This document shows, piece after piece, positions 10,679 to 22,926 of a stretch of 64,000 nucleotides of DNA. Every line of letters starts with the position of its first letter. Within the stretch, counting starts at the first letter, position 1. Source of the stretch: Haematococcus lacustris (taxonomy: Eukaryota; Chlorophyta; Chlorophyceae; Chlamydomonadales; Haematococcaceae). The translations under genes and the position numbers were made by a program. The notes beneath the pieces are model-generated. The model worked only from the letters and a program-made list of their open reading frames with translations, ran no database searches and had not been told where the DNA came from. The DNA lies in assembly GCA_030144725.1 (NCBI GenBank), contig JASKMD010000014.1, positions 6,523,450-6,587,449 of the forward strand, written 5' to 3'.

Positions 10679-10869
10679 GGGGTCGGTTACTTCTCGAGCT
10701 TGATGGTGGGAGCAGGCCGCGCCCCAGGCGGCTGCTCCTCCCTTAATGCACGCCGGTGAACACCGGCGTAGTCTTCTTCTTCTTCTTCTAGCATTGAACC
10801 ACCAACCGACTTTAAACTTGTGTATTCTTAGTATTAAAGTTTGCGTATTTAGACTTGTGTATATTTTAA

Positions 10870-11833
10870 CTTTGTGAAAGTACTACCTCACCTCAGCAGG
10901 TGTCTCAGTCGCTGTCGTCCAGCTCAGCCTGACACATATGCTCATTTGCCTGCCGTCATCGCTCCTGCTGATCCTGCTGCTGGTCACCCCCGCCATTGGC
11001 CCCGCAATTCACTTTTTGACACCGTCTTTGATCCGTTGCATGTAATTCTTCCACCGTTTAGCTCTACATCTCACAACGGTGTCGCTAGCAGGTTAGGCCC
11101 TCTTTTGTCGATTGTACTGCATTGTCTCGACGACTTGATTAGCTTCGCAATGTCAATCACCATCTGTTTATATGCGTGTCGCAACAGGAGAGGTGGATTG
11201 GTGGCCGGAGGCATTTCCGTGCCGAGCAGCCTTGCTGCCGTTGGACTGGGCAACTCGCGAATACATCTCAGGTAAGCACGGGGTGCTGTTTCTTAGTGCG
11301 TTTTGCATACAATGTCAACACATGCAACCAAATCTGCTGACCTCCACAGGTGCTTGGCTGTTGTGAGGATAAGCATCAAACCCACAGCAGCCCAAGGCTC
11401 TTCCAAGCAGGAGTGCAACAAAGGAATCAGCTCTTGAAAACAGTGAGCAAGAGGTGAGTAAGGTTGTATTCTACCTCACCTTGTCTAGGTCAGTTTGATG
11501 TTCGTGTGAACCCTTGTGAAACGCATGCCAGGCATGAGCAGCTGAGGGAAGCACACAACAGTCACCTGCCCGACTTTCATCTGTTATTATTAATTATAAA
11601 CGACGCTATGCCTCAATATGTTGAGCAAACATGTTCATGTGTTTCTATGCGCACGATGCCGCTGACATACTACCACCCATATCTCAACAATCCAACAGCC
11701 AGGGATGAGCCAGATGCTAGAAGATGTGCTCAAGAGTCAGCAAGGCATGACATGGAGCTGGACGTTGTTGTTGTGTTGTGTGTTGTTGTGTCACCTTGTT
11801 GTTAGGGTACCCCCCCCCCTCCCCCCTTAAATC
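10870..11833 (+). other. Anonymous sequence with a possible two-exon frame
   Basis: A frame that is open up to 11273 can be joined across a GT/AG intron (about 11274-11349) to a short frame ending TGA at about 11438. No domain is recognised and composition is not distinctive, so I do not call a gene. Confidence 0.2.
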
Positions 11834-12393
11834 TAGCCCAGCCCAGCCCAGCCCAGCCCAGCCCAGCCCAGCCCAGCCCAGCCCAGCCCAGCCCAGCCCA
11901 GCCCAGCCCAGCCCAGCCCAGCCCAGCCCAGCCCAGCCCAGCCCAGCCCAGCCCAGCCCAGCCCAGCCCAGCCCAGCCCAGCCCAGCCCAGCCCAGCCCA
12001 GCCCAGCCCAGCCCAGCCCAGCCCAGCCCAGCCCAGCCCAGCCCAGCCCAGCCCAGCCCAGCCCAGCCCAGCCCAGCCCAGCCCAGCCCAGCCCAGCCCA
12101 GCCCAGCCCAGCCCAGCCCAGCCCAGCCCAGCCCAGCCCAGCCCAGCCCAGCCCAGCCCAGCCCAGCCCAGCCCAGCCCAGCCCAGCCCAGCCCAGCCCA
12201 GCCCAGCCCAGCCCAGCCCAGCCCACCCTAGCCCAGCCCAGCCCAGCCCACCCCAGCCCAGCCCAGCCCAGCCTAGCCCAGCCTAGCCTAGCCCACCCCA
12301 GCCTAGCCTAGCCCAGCCCAGCCCAGCCCAGCCCAGCCCAGCCCAGCCCAGCCCAGCCCAGCCCAGCCCAGCCCAGCCCAGCCCAGCCCAGCC
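11834..12393 (+). repeat. (CCAGC)n pentanucleotide satellite, about 560 bp
   Basis: Nearly pure CCAGC/GCCCA pentamers, with a few variant units (CCACC, CTAGC) between about 12222 and 12310. The complementary pentamer array is at 63642-64000. Confidence 0.95.
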
Positions 12394-13470
12394 TGATTTG
12401 GTACCATGGGGCATAGGCAGCAAAGCAAAGTGCTTAGCAGTCCCGTGGTGAGTGTTAGCTATAGCAAGGAGGTGCAACCAGTCCTTGCCTGTTGTGCACA
12501 TAGCATAGGTGGTGTGTGAGGCATGAGTCATTGTGTTGTGGTGTGTTGTTGAGGTGGTGGTGTTGATGTGTACGAGTGGAGGTGGTGTTGTGTAGTGTTG
12601 CCACCTTTTTACATCAATGCATGTGCTTGGCATCAGCGATACATGTCTTCTGTAGTGGTGTTGCAAGGCGTTTGAGCATCGATGCATGTATTGCTGTAAT
12701 GATTTTGCGTGACATGTGCCTGCTGAAGTTGAGGGAGAAGGTTGAGGCACCACGGCACATGTAACACTGAAAGCCAGAGCCATCCCGAGCCATCCCGACA
12801 ACATATTGACAAGTGATGATGTAGCGCTGCCATAAGGCAGCTTACATTTGCATAGAGTCATGCCGCAATGTAAGTGCGGAAAGGGGTGCCAGCTGGCTGA
12901 CTTGTGCGCATACTCACAAATTCTATGCTCCATGCACTGACATGCAAGCAGGCGTACTGCACTTGTGCCCTTGGCTTACGGCGTGCGTAGAAGGATTGGC
13001 AGCCTCACCTTATGATGTGCGTGAGTCTTTTAGAAGCGGAAAGCACAGGTCAGGTTTGGGCGGGCGCCGATCTGAGCTAGTGTTTTGCGGACGGTGGGTG
13101 CCGCATACACCTGTTACACCCGACTGCGTCAAAACTTTGTCGCGAGCTACACGGAGATTCGCGCCCCAGACCGTCTCACATTTGCGGGGCCAATGGCGGG
13201 GGTGACCACTTGACCTCCGCCGAAGGGTGTTTTCCCCTTTCCCGTTTTTGTCGCTTGCCCCTTTCCTACCTCCCCCTCCCCGTTTCTGTTGCTCTTGCTT
13301 GTTCCTTTTCCTTCCAAGACGGCGGTTCTGCTCTTCGTTCCTCCCTCTTCCTCTTTTGTTCTTGGAGACAAAAGTAATGTTTAAATGAAACAAGGAATGA
13401 ATCATCTCACTACGTGATACCTTCAGCTACGTGCCGCCAACGATCACCAGCTTCTCAGCGACACGTCCAC
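12394..13470. other. Spacer before P450 copy 1, no gene seen
   Basis: From about 13200 to 13365 it is rich in C/T (TTTCCCGTTTTTGTCGC...). Nothing with coding character was recognised. The promoter of the P450 should lie in the last few hundred bases, but no TATA-like element stands out. Confidence 0.35.
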
Positions 13471-16400
13471 ATGGTCGCCAGCACGGACACGGCGCGGGTC
13501 CTCGTGCCATCTCTGGGTGTCGCCGCTCTTGCCGCTGCGGGAACGGGGCTGCTGGCGGTACGGGCTGTCGTACAAAACTCCACGCCCGCGCTCATCGCAC
13601 TAGGGTTGTTCATCGGCAGGCATCGCACCTCCATGCATTGAGTTGGCTTTCCTTGAGCCACGATCCCTAACGTTACACGGTCTGCTTGACTACGACACAA
13701 CTGAACTGTTCATGCTAATCCTATCCTAGTCTGCAGAGTTTCTGCCCAGTTATCTGTCCTCGACCTGTTGTGCTTGCCTGCCCCCGCAGGCCACCTACGT
13801 TGCCCTCTACCCTGCTGCCCGCTGGAGGTACCGCAGGATCCCCGGGCCTACTGGCCTGCCTCTGGCCGGCAACCTGCTGTCCTTCACAGGCGATGGCAAG
13901 AGCCTGCTGACATACGTGCAAGCCATGCAAGCCAAGTACGGCAAGGTGTTCAAGGCAAGCTACAGAACACCCACCACCGCTGCTCCTTTTCCTGTGACAG
14001 TGTCCGCAGAATGGCCAGTCAAGTAACCATTGTCAAGATTGTCGGCGGGCAGTGTGAGCACCATGTAGCCTCTGCTTCTGCCATCGCCACCCCCGCTGTC
14101 ACCGCCAACGCTGCAACAGAGCCCTGCACAGCTGAGCCTAACCGAGGCCGCACCCCTCCATCTCCGCCCTTACCCTGCCCTGTGTGTCGGCCCGCACTGA
14201 CCCCAGCTACCCAGCACCTGGCACTGGCACCTGCCCACTACCTGGCACCCACTCCTTGTGCGCCTTGCGCCCCACGGCATCGGACGCTTGTCTGGTGCTG
14301 TGCAGCTGTGTCCGCTGGCCCCATCCTTCCTGGTGCCCACCCTGAGCGCCTTGCGCCTCCTGCTGTTGCCTGTCAGTCTGACTGACTGGCACTGTGCGGC
14401 TGTGAACAGCTGTGCCTACAGGTGTGCCCTGCACCGCCCTCTGCTGCCCTGCCCGCTTTCACCCAGCCTGTCCCTGCCCTGGTGGCTGTGAGGGCTGCAG
14501 TTCTGGAGCGGGCCCCAGGCCATGGTGGTGGTGGCTGAGCCAGATCTGGCGCGCCGCCTCATGTGCCGATGGCTGGCACGGCCTGACATGCGCCCCTCAC
14601 AGCTGGCTGACGATGAGCAGGGCAAGGTCATGAAACACAGCCTGATTGGCCTGAGGTGGGGCCATGCAGGGGGGAGAGCTCCTGGGGAGAGGGGCACCCG
14701 GGTGGGGAGGGCAGAGCTAGTCTGGCTTCATGGCTGTCTTCCTCCTCGTTCAACTACAAGGTCGTCTACTAGTAGTCACCCAACCGTCAGGGAGGGTCGG
14801 AGGGTGCACCAATGGCAGGAGGGCACCCAGGGAAAGAGGGCACCCAGGTGGGGAGAGCATTGGAGGGGCCAGGTCAGAGCTAGAGTCAGAGATAGAGCTT
14901 CACAGATCCTCAGCCACACTGAGGATGTACGGGTGGGTGGGGCAGAGCGGGTCGTAGTGGAGCGGAGCGGGGCCTTAAACAGGGTGAGGGGTGGGTGGCC
15001 TTGGCTGTAAATATTTATTTTTACATGCACTTGCGCACCTTCCTGGTAGTTACCCAACCATCAAAGAGGGTCGGAGGGTGTCCCTAATGATCTCCTTGCT
15101 GTTTGGTCGCAGGGGTCCAACCTGGCGTGTTGCGCGCAAGGCTTTCGAGGCGGCGCTGATGCACAAGGACGCGCTGGCCCTGCACATGGAGGTCATGGAG
15201 CAGGTCAGGGGGTCAGGGGGCCTGGGGTCAGGATTGCTTGCAGTGAGGTTTGGCTGCTGCCTGCCTGACCTGCTGCAGCCCTGCTGCCTGCGGAAGGGCG
15301 CAGGGCTCAGGGGTCAGGGCGCAGGGGTGGCTGCAGTGGAGCTGGGCTGAGCTTCAGCCTGCCTGACCTGCTGCTGCCTGCTGCCCGCAGTGCGTGGCCC
15401 GGCTGCTGGCCCGGTTGGCTCGCATCACAGCTGCAGGCGGAGGGGACGGTGCCATTGTGAATGTGGCGCCCCTCATGAGCGACCTCACCATGGATGTGGT
15501 GGGCAGCTGTGCGTTTGGCGTGGCCTTCAACACCCAGGTCAGGGGGAGGGAGGGCATGCAGATGATGGTTGCTGACGCACAAAGCGCAACAGAGTGCCAT
15601 CCTGGCTTTGCAGGAGCAAGACTTGCTGCAAGGGAGGCATCCAGAAGACGCCGACCACTTTCACCTGCCTCATCCTACAAAGGACTTTGTGCATGCCTGT
15701 CAAAACATGTTTGACACGGTGAGTAAGGCAGTGTGTTGGGTCAAGGTAGTCCTCCCTTCCCCAGTGATGCATCCATGACCAGGGCCTGAGGGCATGCTGA
15801 TTAGCAATGCCGCCCCTGCAGCAGCCTTACTGGCTCTGCCCACCATCCCACATCCCACCATCCCACCACATGCCCACCATCCCACATCCCACCATACCAC
15901 CACATGCCCACCATCCCAGGCTGCCAGCCTCATGGCTCATAGCTAGGGTTGGCCAGAACCGTCGCGGCGTATATACGTAGGTAGGTATATACAGTATATA
16001 CCAGTGATTATTTTTCAAAACAGGGTCCACGAAGGGTCCAGGACCATCACATGGCTGGTTACGCAGTTGGTCCCGACTGGTAACGAAATCCAGGCCTAGA
16101 AAACAAGCTTTTGGTTCCGATCGTTACGTATTACGCAAAAAATCATTGGTATATACGTAGCGTACCCCGACCAACGTGTATCCGTAGGCATCTGTAGGTA
16201 CGTCGGTTGACCGTACAATACCGTAGTTTTGACCGTGGTGAGCACGCTTGAACCGTACACGCGACGTCCACATAGCGAGATTGCAAAGGACGCAGTACGC
16301 ACAAGTCACCGTAACCGCGGGTGTGACCGTAACCGCGGGTCAAATATAAGTCGCTGCGATACTCGATGGCATTCATTGCGATGGCTGATGCATACGAGAG

Positions 16401-19400
16401 ATGTGGCGAACGGATACTGCAGCCAGGCCCCTCCGGGAAGAAGACGCCCGTAGAACTGCTAGCCGAGCTCATAGCCATTATATACTGTTGTTCTAGCCGC
16501 CACATACGGATCTGGGCAACCCTACTCATAGCACACCATGGCTAGCCCTCATGCCCTGACGCACCACAACCGCAACACCCCACCACACCACAGTGTCTTT
16601 AGCCAACTCGGTCGTGCTTACAGGCTAGACAGCACACTGCATTAACAGGGCCCTTCAACGGCCTGCTGCACTCTGTCCCTGTCCGTGCTCCTATGCCTCA
16701 GAATTGCCGCGCATCCATTGCCATGGGCGCGCCCGTCCCCACTCCCCCACGCCCCTGCACGCGCACCCTCACCCTCACCCTCATCCGCCCTGCCCCTGCA
16801 CGCGCACCCTCACCCGCACCCGCCCTATGGCTAGCCTGCTCATTCAGAGTCGGCTGGAGCGTGCGTCAAAGTGGGCCATGGTTGCCGTTGTGGCCCCAAC
16901 CTGGACCAAGCCTATCATCAGGTAGGCCGTGCTGCTGCACGGGAATAGGAAGGTACAGGTGGGGTAAAGGGGTGTATGGCATGGCCGCGTCAGCTGTTGC
17001 GTGGGACACCACAACATGCTGCAGGAGCACTACAGCGAGGGACACCATAGCCGCCCGACCGACTGACCAACCGACCGACCGACCGACTATAACCAGGATC
17101 TGCCCCTGTCCACTGGCTGGCTGCCTCACTCATCACATGTGGGCTTGAGTGCAGGTGGCTGGCTCGCCACTTCCCCGATGCTCGCTACCTGAACACGCTG
17201 CACACCCGTCAGATCATCATCGACACCTGCAAGGCACTGATCCAGGCGCACCAAGAGGCCAAACCCACCACAGCTGAAGGTCTAAATGGGGGCAAGGCTG
17301 ACCTCGCCTATGGCACCAAGAATGGCAAGGAGCATATGTGAGTGGCATGGGGTTGGAGGGTTGTGGCTGCAGGCTTGCGGTGCCGTGCACGTCCCTCCTG
17401 TTCCTGATGGCTAGGCTAAGGTAGGGTGTGGTCCCGGCCAACAGGTCATGGTGTCGAGGTGGAAAAGCAAGGCGTCACGAAGGCATCAGGCTGGTGGCCC
17501 CATGTGAGGGATAGGGTCAGGCAGGTGCCAGGCAGCTGGCATTGTGTATCGTCGTGGCAGGGCAGGTGCTGAGTTCAGGTCCTGCTTGTTGAGAGTTAGG
17601 CAGCCTAGATACAGCCTGGCAGGGCCGGGTTGGTGTGCTGAGCACGTCAAGCTACCTGTTGAGCTGCTCTGCTGTTGAGCCGCACATTGAGCAGCCTGCT
17701 GGTGTGCTAGCAGGAGAGGGCTCCAAGTGTGAGCCACAACCTCAGGGCCAGGCTAGTAATGACATTGCCATGATGCGTGAGGTGTACATGTTGGACAGCC
17801 CCGGCCCTGGCCCTGGCCCTGGCCCTGGCCATGGCCATGTCTTCTTGCACTGCCTGCAGGACCAAGAGTTTCCTGGGCCAGCTGCTTCAGGGCCAGGACA
17901 TGACCACCGGCACCACCCTGGACTTGTACCAGATCATCGCCCAGGTACGCAGGCTGAAGCATTGCTAGGGACACACTCGCGCTAGTGAAGTACAGCATTT
18001 GTCGATCACTTTTCTGTCCCAAATATTTGGACATGTTCTGTGTTGCCGTTCTGTGTCGTCACATATTTATATCTATTATCAGTATATATCATCAGTATAT
18101 ATCTTCATGGGAGAGCACAGACAGGGCATGGAGAGGAGCGCTGCCTCGTGGCTCCTAAACGCCATCCTTGTAAGCTCATCCAGGCAGTCCTGTCTCATCC
18201 AGGCAGTCCATGTCCATGTCCATGGTGTCTGCCTGACCACCTGCCTGTCTATCGTGAACCCACCAGCCCCGCCCAGCCCGGTCCTGATCCAACTGCCCTG
18301 CCCTGCCCTGCTCTGCCCTGCCCTGCCCTGCCCTGCCCTGCCCTGCCCTGCCCTGCCCTGCTCTGCCCTGCCCCAGGTGTTTGTGTTTATTCTGGCTGGC
18401 TATGAGACCACTGCAGCCACCCTGACCTTCGCCCTGTACCTGCTGGCTGCCAACCCTGAGGCCCAGCGCAAACTGCAGGTCAGGGGCTGAACCTCAGCAC
18501 ACATGATTATAGCACCACGAACGCCATCAGCGGCATGAGAACAGCACGGCAGGACAGCCCAGCAGGCAAGGCTGGCCCCCTCCACCCCCCCTCACCTGCT
18601 GCACCCCCCTGCTGCTGCACTGCAGGCTGAGGTGGACGGACAGGCCCACCTGCTGGCGCCCCCCAAGGGCCCCTCTGCTGCCCAACAGCTGAATGGCGGC
18701 GACCATAAGCAGGGCAATGGCATCAAGGTGGCCAACGGAGCTGGCCGGGGCAACGGAGTGCACCTGGAAGCCAGGGCCATGTCAGGTGCGCCCTGTCCTG
18801 CCTCATCATCCTCATGGCACCCCTCATGGCACCTGCACTCGCACTCGCTGATTGCGGCGTCAAATGTCGCCAAGTCGCGTACCATGCCAGGTGGTGCCCT
18901 GACGGCTGAGGAGCTGGCCCGCTCCTTCCCCTACACCTGCGCTGTGGTGGACGAGGCGCTGCGGCTGTATCCCCCGGGGGCTGGTGCCATTCGCGCACCG
19001 CCTGAAGCAACAGAGTTACTGGGTTACACGTGAGCTGCACGCAAATGGTAGCAAGGGGTTGCATAGCTGGGGCGTAGTGGGCGCGAAGGGGTCCGTGTCA
19101 CGAAAGCCGGATTAGTGGGGTCGGTACAGTTCTTGATGCTGCGGCGCAATTCTGCAGGGTGCCGGCGGAAGCGTTTGTGTTCCTGCCTATCTACTCCTTC
19201 CACCACGACGCGAACGTCTGGCCAGACGCTGCCGAGTTCAGACCGGAACGCCACTTGGCAGGCCACCCTGACGCGATGGACGCGACCGCCAAGACGAGTT
19301 TCATGCCCTTCGGCCTGGGGCCAAGGTGGGCAGGATGTGATCGCTGTCGTCTGTCAATGTCAGCTCGTGCGACCCAGCATGCTCTATCCACGACCGGGCG

Positions 19401-19592
19401 GGTGCATTCCCGCGCAGGGGTTGCCCGGGATCGCGCTTCGCGCTGCAAGAGGCGCGACTGGCGCTGGCCAGCTTGGCGAGCCGCTTCGCCTTTGAGCTAG
19501 CGCCAACGCAGGAACACCCGGTGCGATGCCGCACCAGCCCGACCATGGCGCCGCTAAACGGCATGTCGTTGAGAGTGAGGGAGCGCGCATGA
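13471..19592 (+). CDS. Cytochrome P450 mono-oxygenase, copy 1 (intact, 14 exons, 611 aa)
   Basis: A microsomal heme-thiolate mono-oxygenase. Exons: 13471-13557, 13790-13954, 14501-14655, 15113-15203, 15391-15537, 15614-15718, 16848-16921, 17155-17337, 17860-17944, 18377-18478, 18626-18785, 18891-19029, 19158-19325, 19418-19592. All phases agree and no stop interrupts the joined frame. Landmarks: N-terminal membrane helix (about 10-35), RRIPGP hinge (45-50), C-helix WxxxR (W140, R144), I-helix AGYETT (371-376), ExxR (E473-R476), PER (527-529), heme loop FGLGPRGCPG (549-558) with Cys556. A hydrophilic insert of about 50 residues (401-452) before the K-helix makes it longer than the usual 500 aa. 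Intron 2 has a GC donor (AAG|GCAAGC). Intron 6 holds a hAT MITE. The heme loop plus FALQEARLAL recalls CYP711/CYP3-clan enzymes, but substrate and family are not assignable here. The start ATG is conserved in copy 2. Confidence 0.9.
15944..16524. mobile_element. hAT-type MITE, 581 bp, in P450 copy 1 intron 6, TSD CTCATAGC
   Basis: Exact 8-bp duplication CTCATAGC at 15936-15943 and 16525-16532. The ends are inverted: TAGGGTTGGCCAGAACCG on the left and GGATCTGGGCAACCCTA on the right. The interior is AT-rich with GTATATAC repeats, unlike the GC-rich intron around it. It is absent from the same intron of copy 2, so it inserted after the duplication or was lost from copy 2. Confidence 0.85.
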
Positions 19593-19892
19593 GCGCCTGT
19601 GCCTCGGTCCACCAGGAGGTTGAAATGTGTTCCTAATGCTGCATTGCTGGTGCGAAGTTGAGTGTTGTGCGATGTGGATTGGTTGCTCCGCCTGTCGTCA
19701 AAGCTGGTCCTCGTGATGGATGTTATGTGAGCGACAACAAACCGTCCGCAAACACATGGCCGAGCTCATTACTAAGAAGGAAAGACTACGCCCTCGCCGC
19801 TGAGCGTGCAGGAAGGGAGGAGAGTAGCCTCGGGAACTACCCTCCCAGCAGGGGCAGGTACCCTCCCAGCAGGGGCTACCCTCCCAGCAGCA

Positions 19893-19897
19893 TGTAA
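19893..19897 (+). terminator. TGTAA polyadenylation-type signal for P450 copy 1
   Basis: TGTAA, the usual poly(A) signal of volvocalean algae, lies about 300 bp after the stop codon in conserved 3' sequence. The aligned position in copy 2 (about 27951) reads TGGAA. Confidence 0.45.
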
Positions 19898-19899
19898 TG

Positions 19900-21530
19900 C
19901 ATCTACAAATGCCAATCTAAGCTGCCTCAAGCGCGAGGGCAGACAAAGCTAGGGCAGACATGCAAGACCAGGCATGGCCCTTAGCCCTACAAAGCAATGT
20001 ACGTAAGGACACGAACAAGGGCACAGTGAAGAGAACTTATGCAAGGTTGCACGTCTATGTGCTTGGCTGTCATAATAGTACCGGAATCAAGTAATGGGCC
20101 CTTGAGGCCGGGATTTAATCCTCACTTATCTACCTTATTACCTTATTTACCTTCCTTACTGTGTAGCCCATTGCCGCACTTGCCTGTTGCAACGGTTGAA
20201 CTAGCATGCTATAGCCACACCACGCCTGTGCTGATGGAAGATGGGCGTTGACAGCTTGTGGCCCAAACAGCTGCATGCCCGTTGGAACTGTGGCTTGCTT
20301 AAGAGCCCAATCCAGCTGTGTATGGGGCACTCTGTGTATGGCACAAGTGTGCATCGACGCGCTTTACGAGCCACCGAATCCCTCCACCAGCCTGCCCTCT
20401 GCTGCTTCCCTTGCTGCCACCAAACCCCTGCTCCACCTGCTCCGGCCCCACTCTTTGCTCTTGCTGTCTTGTTGTCGTAGTGACTGCCTACCACCTTGCA
20501 ATGCTGAGCTGCGCTGACCTGACCTGGAGCTGCTGCAACCCTGTCCCCACCACCTTGCAAGAGGCCGGCAGCACTGCCTTGTCCATCAGCAGCCACAGTT
20601 CTGACGGGGCAGCAGCGGGCGGGGGTAGGTGGACCCGCGCCCTGCAGGTCGGGACTGCTTACCTGCAGCTGTACCACAGGGTGGCCTCCAGGGCAAGATT
20701 ACCTGAGTGCAACGAGCTCTTGCTCATCCCCTACTCGACTATTTTTACAGTCGACAGTTGACTTCATTGAAGGCATGATGAGCAGAGCTGGCAGCATTGC
20801 AAGAGGTTCAAGGCTCCCAGTCCTAGCCCAGCCAGGCAGAGTCAGCCGCAGAGGGTCTCCCTGCTGCGGAGCACTTGGGCGGTGAAAGAGTGTGCAGCCA
20901 GCAGCGAAGCAACTGCCATATCCTGCCTGCAAAGTTGCAGTTCTGGCTTTGGCAGGCCTGCTTCCATGCCTGGCTAGATGGGGCTTACTGTCATAACACA
21001 CAACAGCCGTAGCGAGCAGCTACGGTCTGTCCGCAGTCGCTGCCCCGGCATTGCTATGAGCTCTAGGATCAACGCGCCGATAGCCAAATGACTCGCACAC
21101 TTGCATCGCCCTCCACGTCACAAGCGCGCGAGCAATTGGTGCTCATGTCGAGATAATGTTGAATGAAGAATACAAACCCGAAGGCAGGCCTGTGCGATAC
21201 GGGGCAAGTGCGACAGGGCACAGCCGTGCCAGTTATAGTAGTTCGTGGACCTATCGAACTAGATAGCACAATACAACAGGACATAGCGTAAGTCCGTGGA
21301 TGTCACACATCATTCAAGGACTGCAGGTAGCCTTAGCCAGACCCACAACAGCAAGAGCGGGGTTGCTGTTTGACACGCGCACGGAGGAATCCTGCTGTTG
21401 AGATGCCGCGGCTGCCCAGCATGCTTAACTGGATTAACTACCGCAGTTCCCGCCTTGGATGCGGGTGAGCATCAGGAGTCGTGCTTACACAGTGTGCCTG
21501 CTGCTCGTCTGAGTAGCCACTCACGTCTTC
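19900..21530. other. Spacer between the P450 copies, no gene seen
   Basis: Several short frames exist but none shows a domain. The duplicated block ends near 19960 and resumes near 21490, so this 1.5 kb is unique to the junction. Confidence 0.4.
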
Positions 21531-22926
21531 ATGTTCGCCATCACGAACATGGCTCGGGTCCTCGTACAATCAGTGGGCGTCGCCGCTGTTGCCACTGCTG
21601 GGCTGGGGCTGCTGGCGGTACGGGCTGTCGTACAAAACTTCACGCCCACGCTCGTGGCACTAGGGTTGTTCTCCGACTGCCGCTCAACCCCCCATACTGC
21701 GCACACACGCTTTTCATACTGTGCGCGGATTACGGAGGCTGCGCAGCAGCGACTGCACTTACTACTGCTCCAAATGATCTGTTTGTGAAAAGTATGTTGG
21801 GTGCATGAAGGGTGCATGATTGATGCCGTGTCTCGACCTGTTGTGCTTGCCTGCCCCCGCAGGCCACCTACGTTGCCCTCTACCCTGCTGCCCGCTGGAG
21901 GTACCGCAGGATCCCCGGGCCTACTGGCCTGCCTCTGGCCGGCAACCTTCTGTCCTTCACGGGCGATGGCAAGAGCCTGCTGACATACGTGCAAGCCATG
22001 CAAGCCAAGTACGGCAAGGTGTTCAAGGCAAGCTACAGAACACCCGCCTCTGCATCACCTGCCACAGAACACTCAATCACTCATCGCTGCTGCCACCACC
22101 ACCGCCACTGCCGCTGCCGCTGCCGCTCCAGGGCACTGACCCATCAGTCCTGGTGGCCTACTGGGTGACACAGAGGACCTTCACACACAGACCTGCTGTT
22201 CAGTGCTGCTGCGCCCTGCACGACGCACGACCACACTGCGGCCGACCCCGTCCACAGCCCCTCATGTTTCACTGTCGCTGCATGCTTGCTGAACCCTTCC
22301 TGGTGCCCACCCTGAGCGCCTTGCGCCTCCTGCTGTTGCCTGTCAGTCTGTCTGGCTGGCGCTGTGCAGCTGTGAACAGCTGTGCCTACAGGTGTGCCCT
22401 GCACCGCCCTCTGCTGCCCTGCCCGCTTTCACCTCATGCCTGTCCCTGCCCTGGTGGCTGTGAGGGCTGCAGTTCTGGAGCGGGCCCCAGGCCATGGTGG
22501 TGGTGGCTGAGCCAGATCTGGCGCGCCGCCTCATGTGCCGATGGCTGGCAAGGCCTGACATGCGCAACCCGCTGTTGTCTAACGAGGAGCAGGGCAAGGT
22601 CACGAAGCACAGCCTGATCGGCATGAGGTGGGCCCACGCAGGGGGGAGAGCTCCTGGGGGGAAGGGCACCCAGGTGGGGAGAGCATTGAGGGGGCTGAGT
22701 CAGAGCTAGAGGAGGCCTCGGAGCGGGGCGTGGGGGAGGGAGGCCGGGAAAAGAGCTCCTGGGGGGGAGGGCACCTGGGGGGGGAGGGCAGAGTAGTTTG
22801 GCTTCATGGCTGTCTTTCTTGTTGTTCAACTCCAGGGGTCCAGCCTGGCGTGTTGCCCGCAAGGCTTTCGAGGCGGCGCTGATGCACAAGGACGCGCTGG
22901 CCCTGCACCTGGAGGTCATGGAGCAG

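Larger units (their letters stand above)
9440..10865. mobile_element. Candidate mobile segment bounded by inverted AAGTTTGCGTA repeats
   Basis: About 9465-9525 (TACGCAAACTTCAATGC ... ACACAAGTTTAAAGTCGG) is the inverse of about 10797-10860 (CCGACTTTAAACTTGTGTATT ... AAAGTTTGCGTA). A second inverted pair joins about 9443-9472 (AATCAAAAGGGAGAGTACGG) with 9883-9905. The segment holds two short ORFs (9589, 10313). The 3' part has two strong hairpins: GGAGCA-GCCGC paired with GCGGC-TGCTCC near 10709-10738, and ACGCCGGTG paired with CACCGGCGT near 10750-10769. Exact ends and target duplication were not resolved. Confidence 0.45.
10260..13207. mobile_element. Candidate non-autonomous TIR element of the GGTCACC family
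   Basis: The left end GGTCACCCCCGCCAT (10260) and the right end ATGGCGGGGGTGACC (13207) are inverted, with a possible 4-bp target duplication ACTT (10256-10259, 13208-13211). A second GGTCACCCCCGCCATTGGCC copy at 10982 matches the right end better (about 26 bp) but lacks a matching TSD, so nested insertions are possible. The same terminal family bounds the 3.8-kb transposon at 34575-38402, which also has a 4-bp TSD. Contents are the (CCAGC)n satellite and anonymous sequence, with no transposase. Confidence 0.4.
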
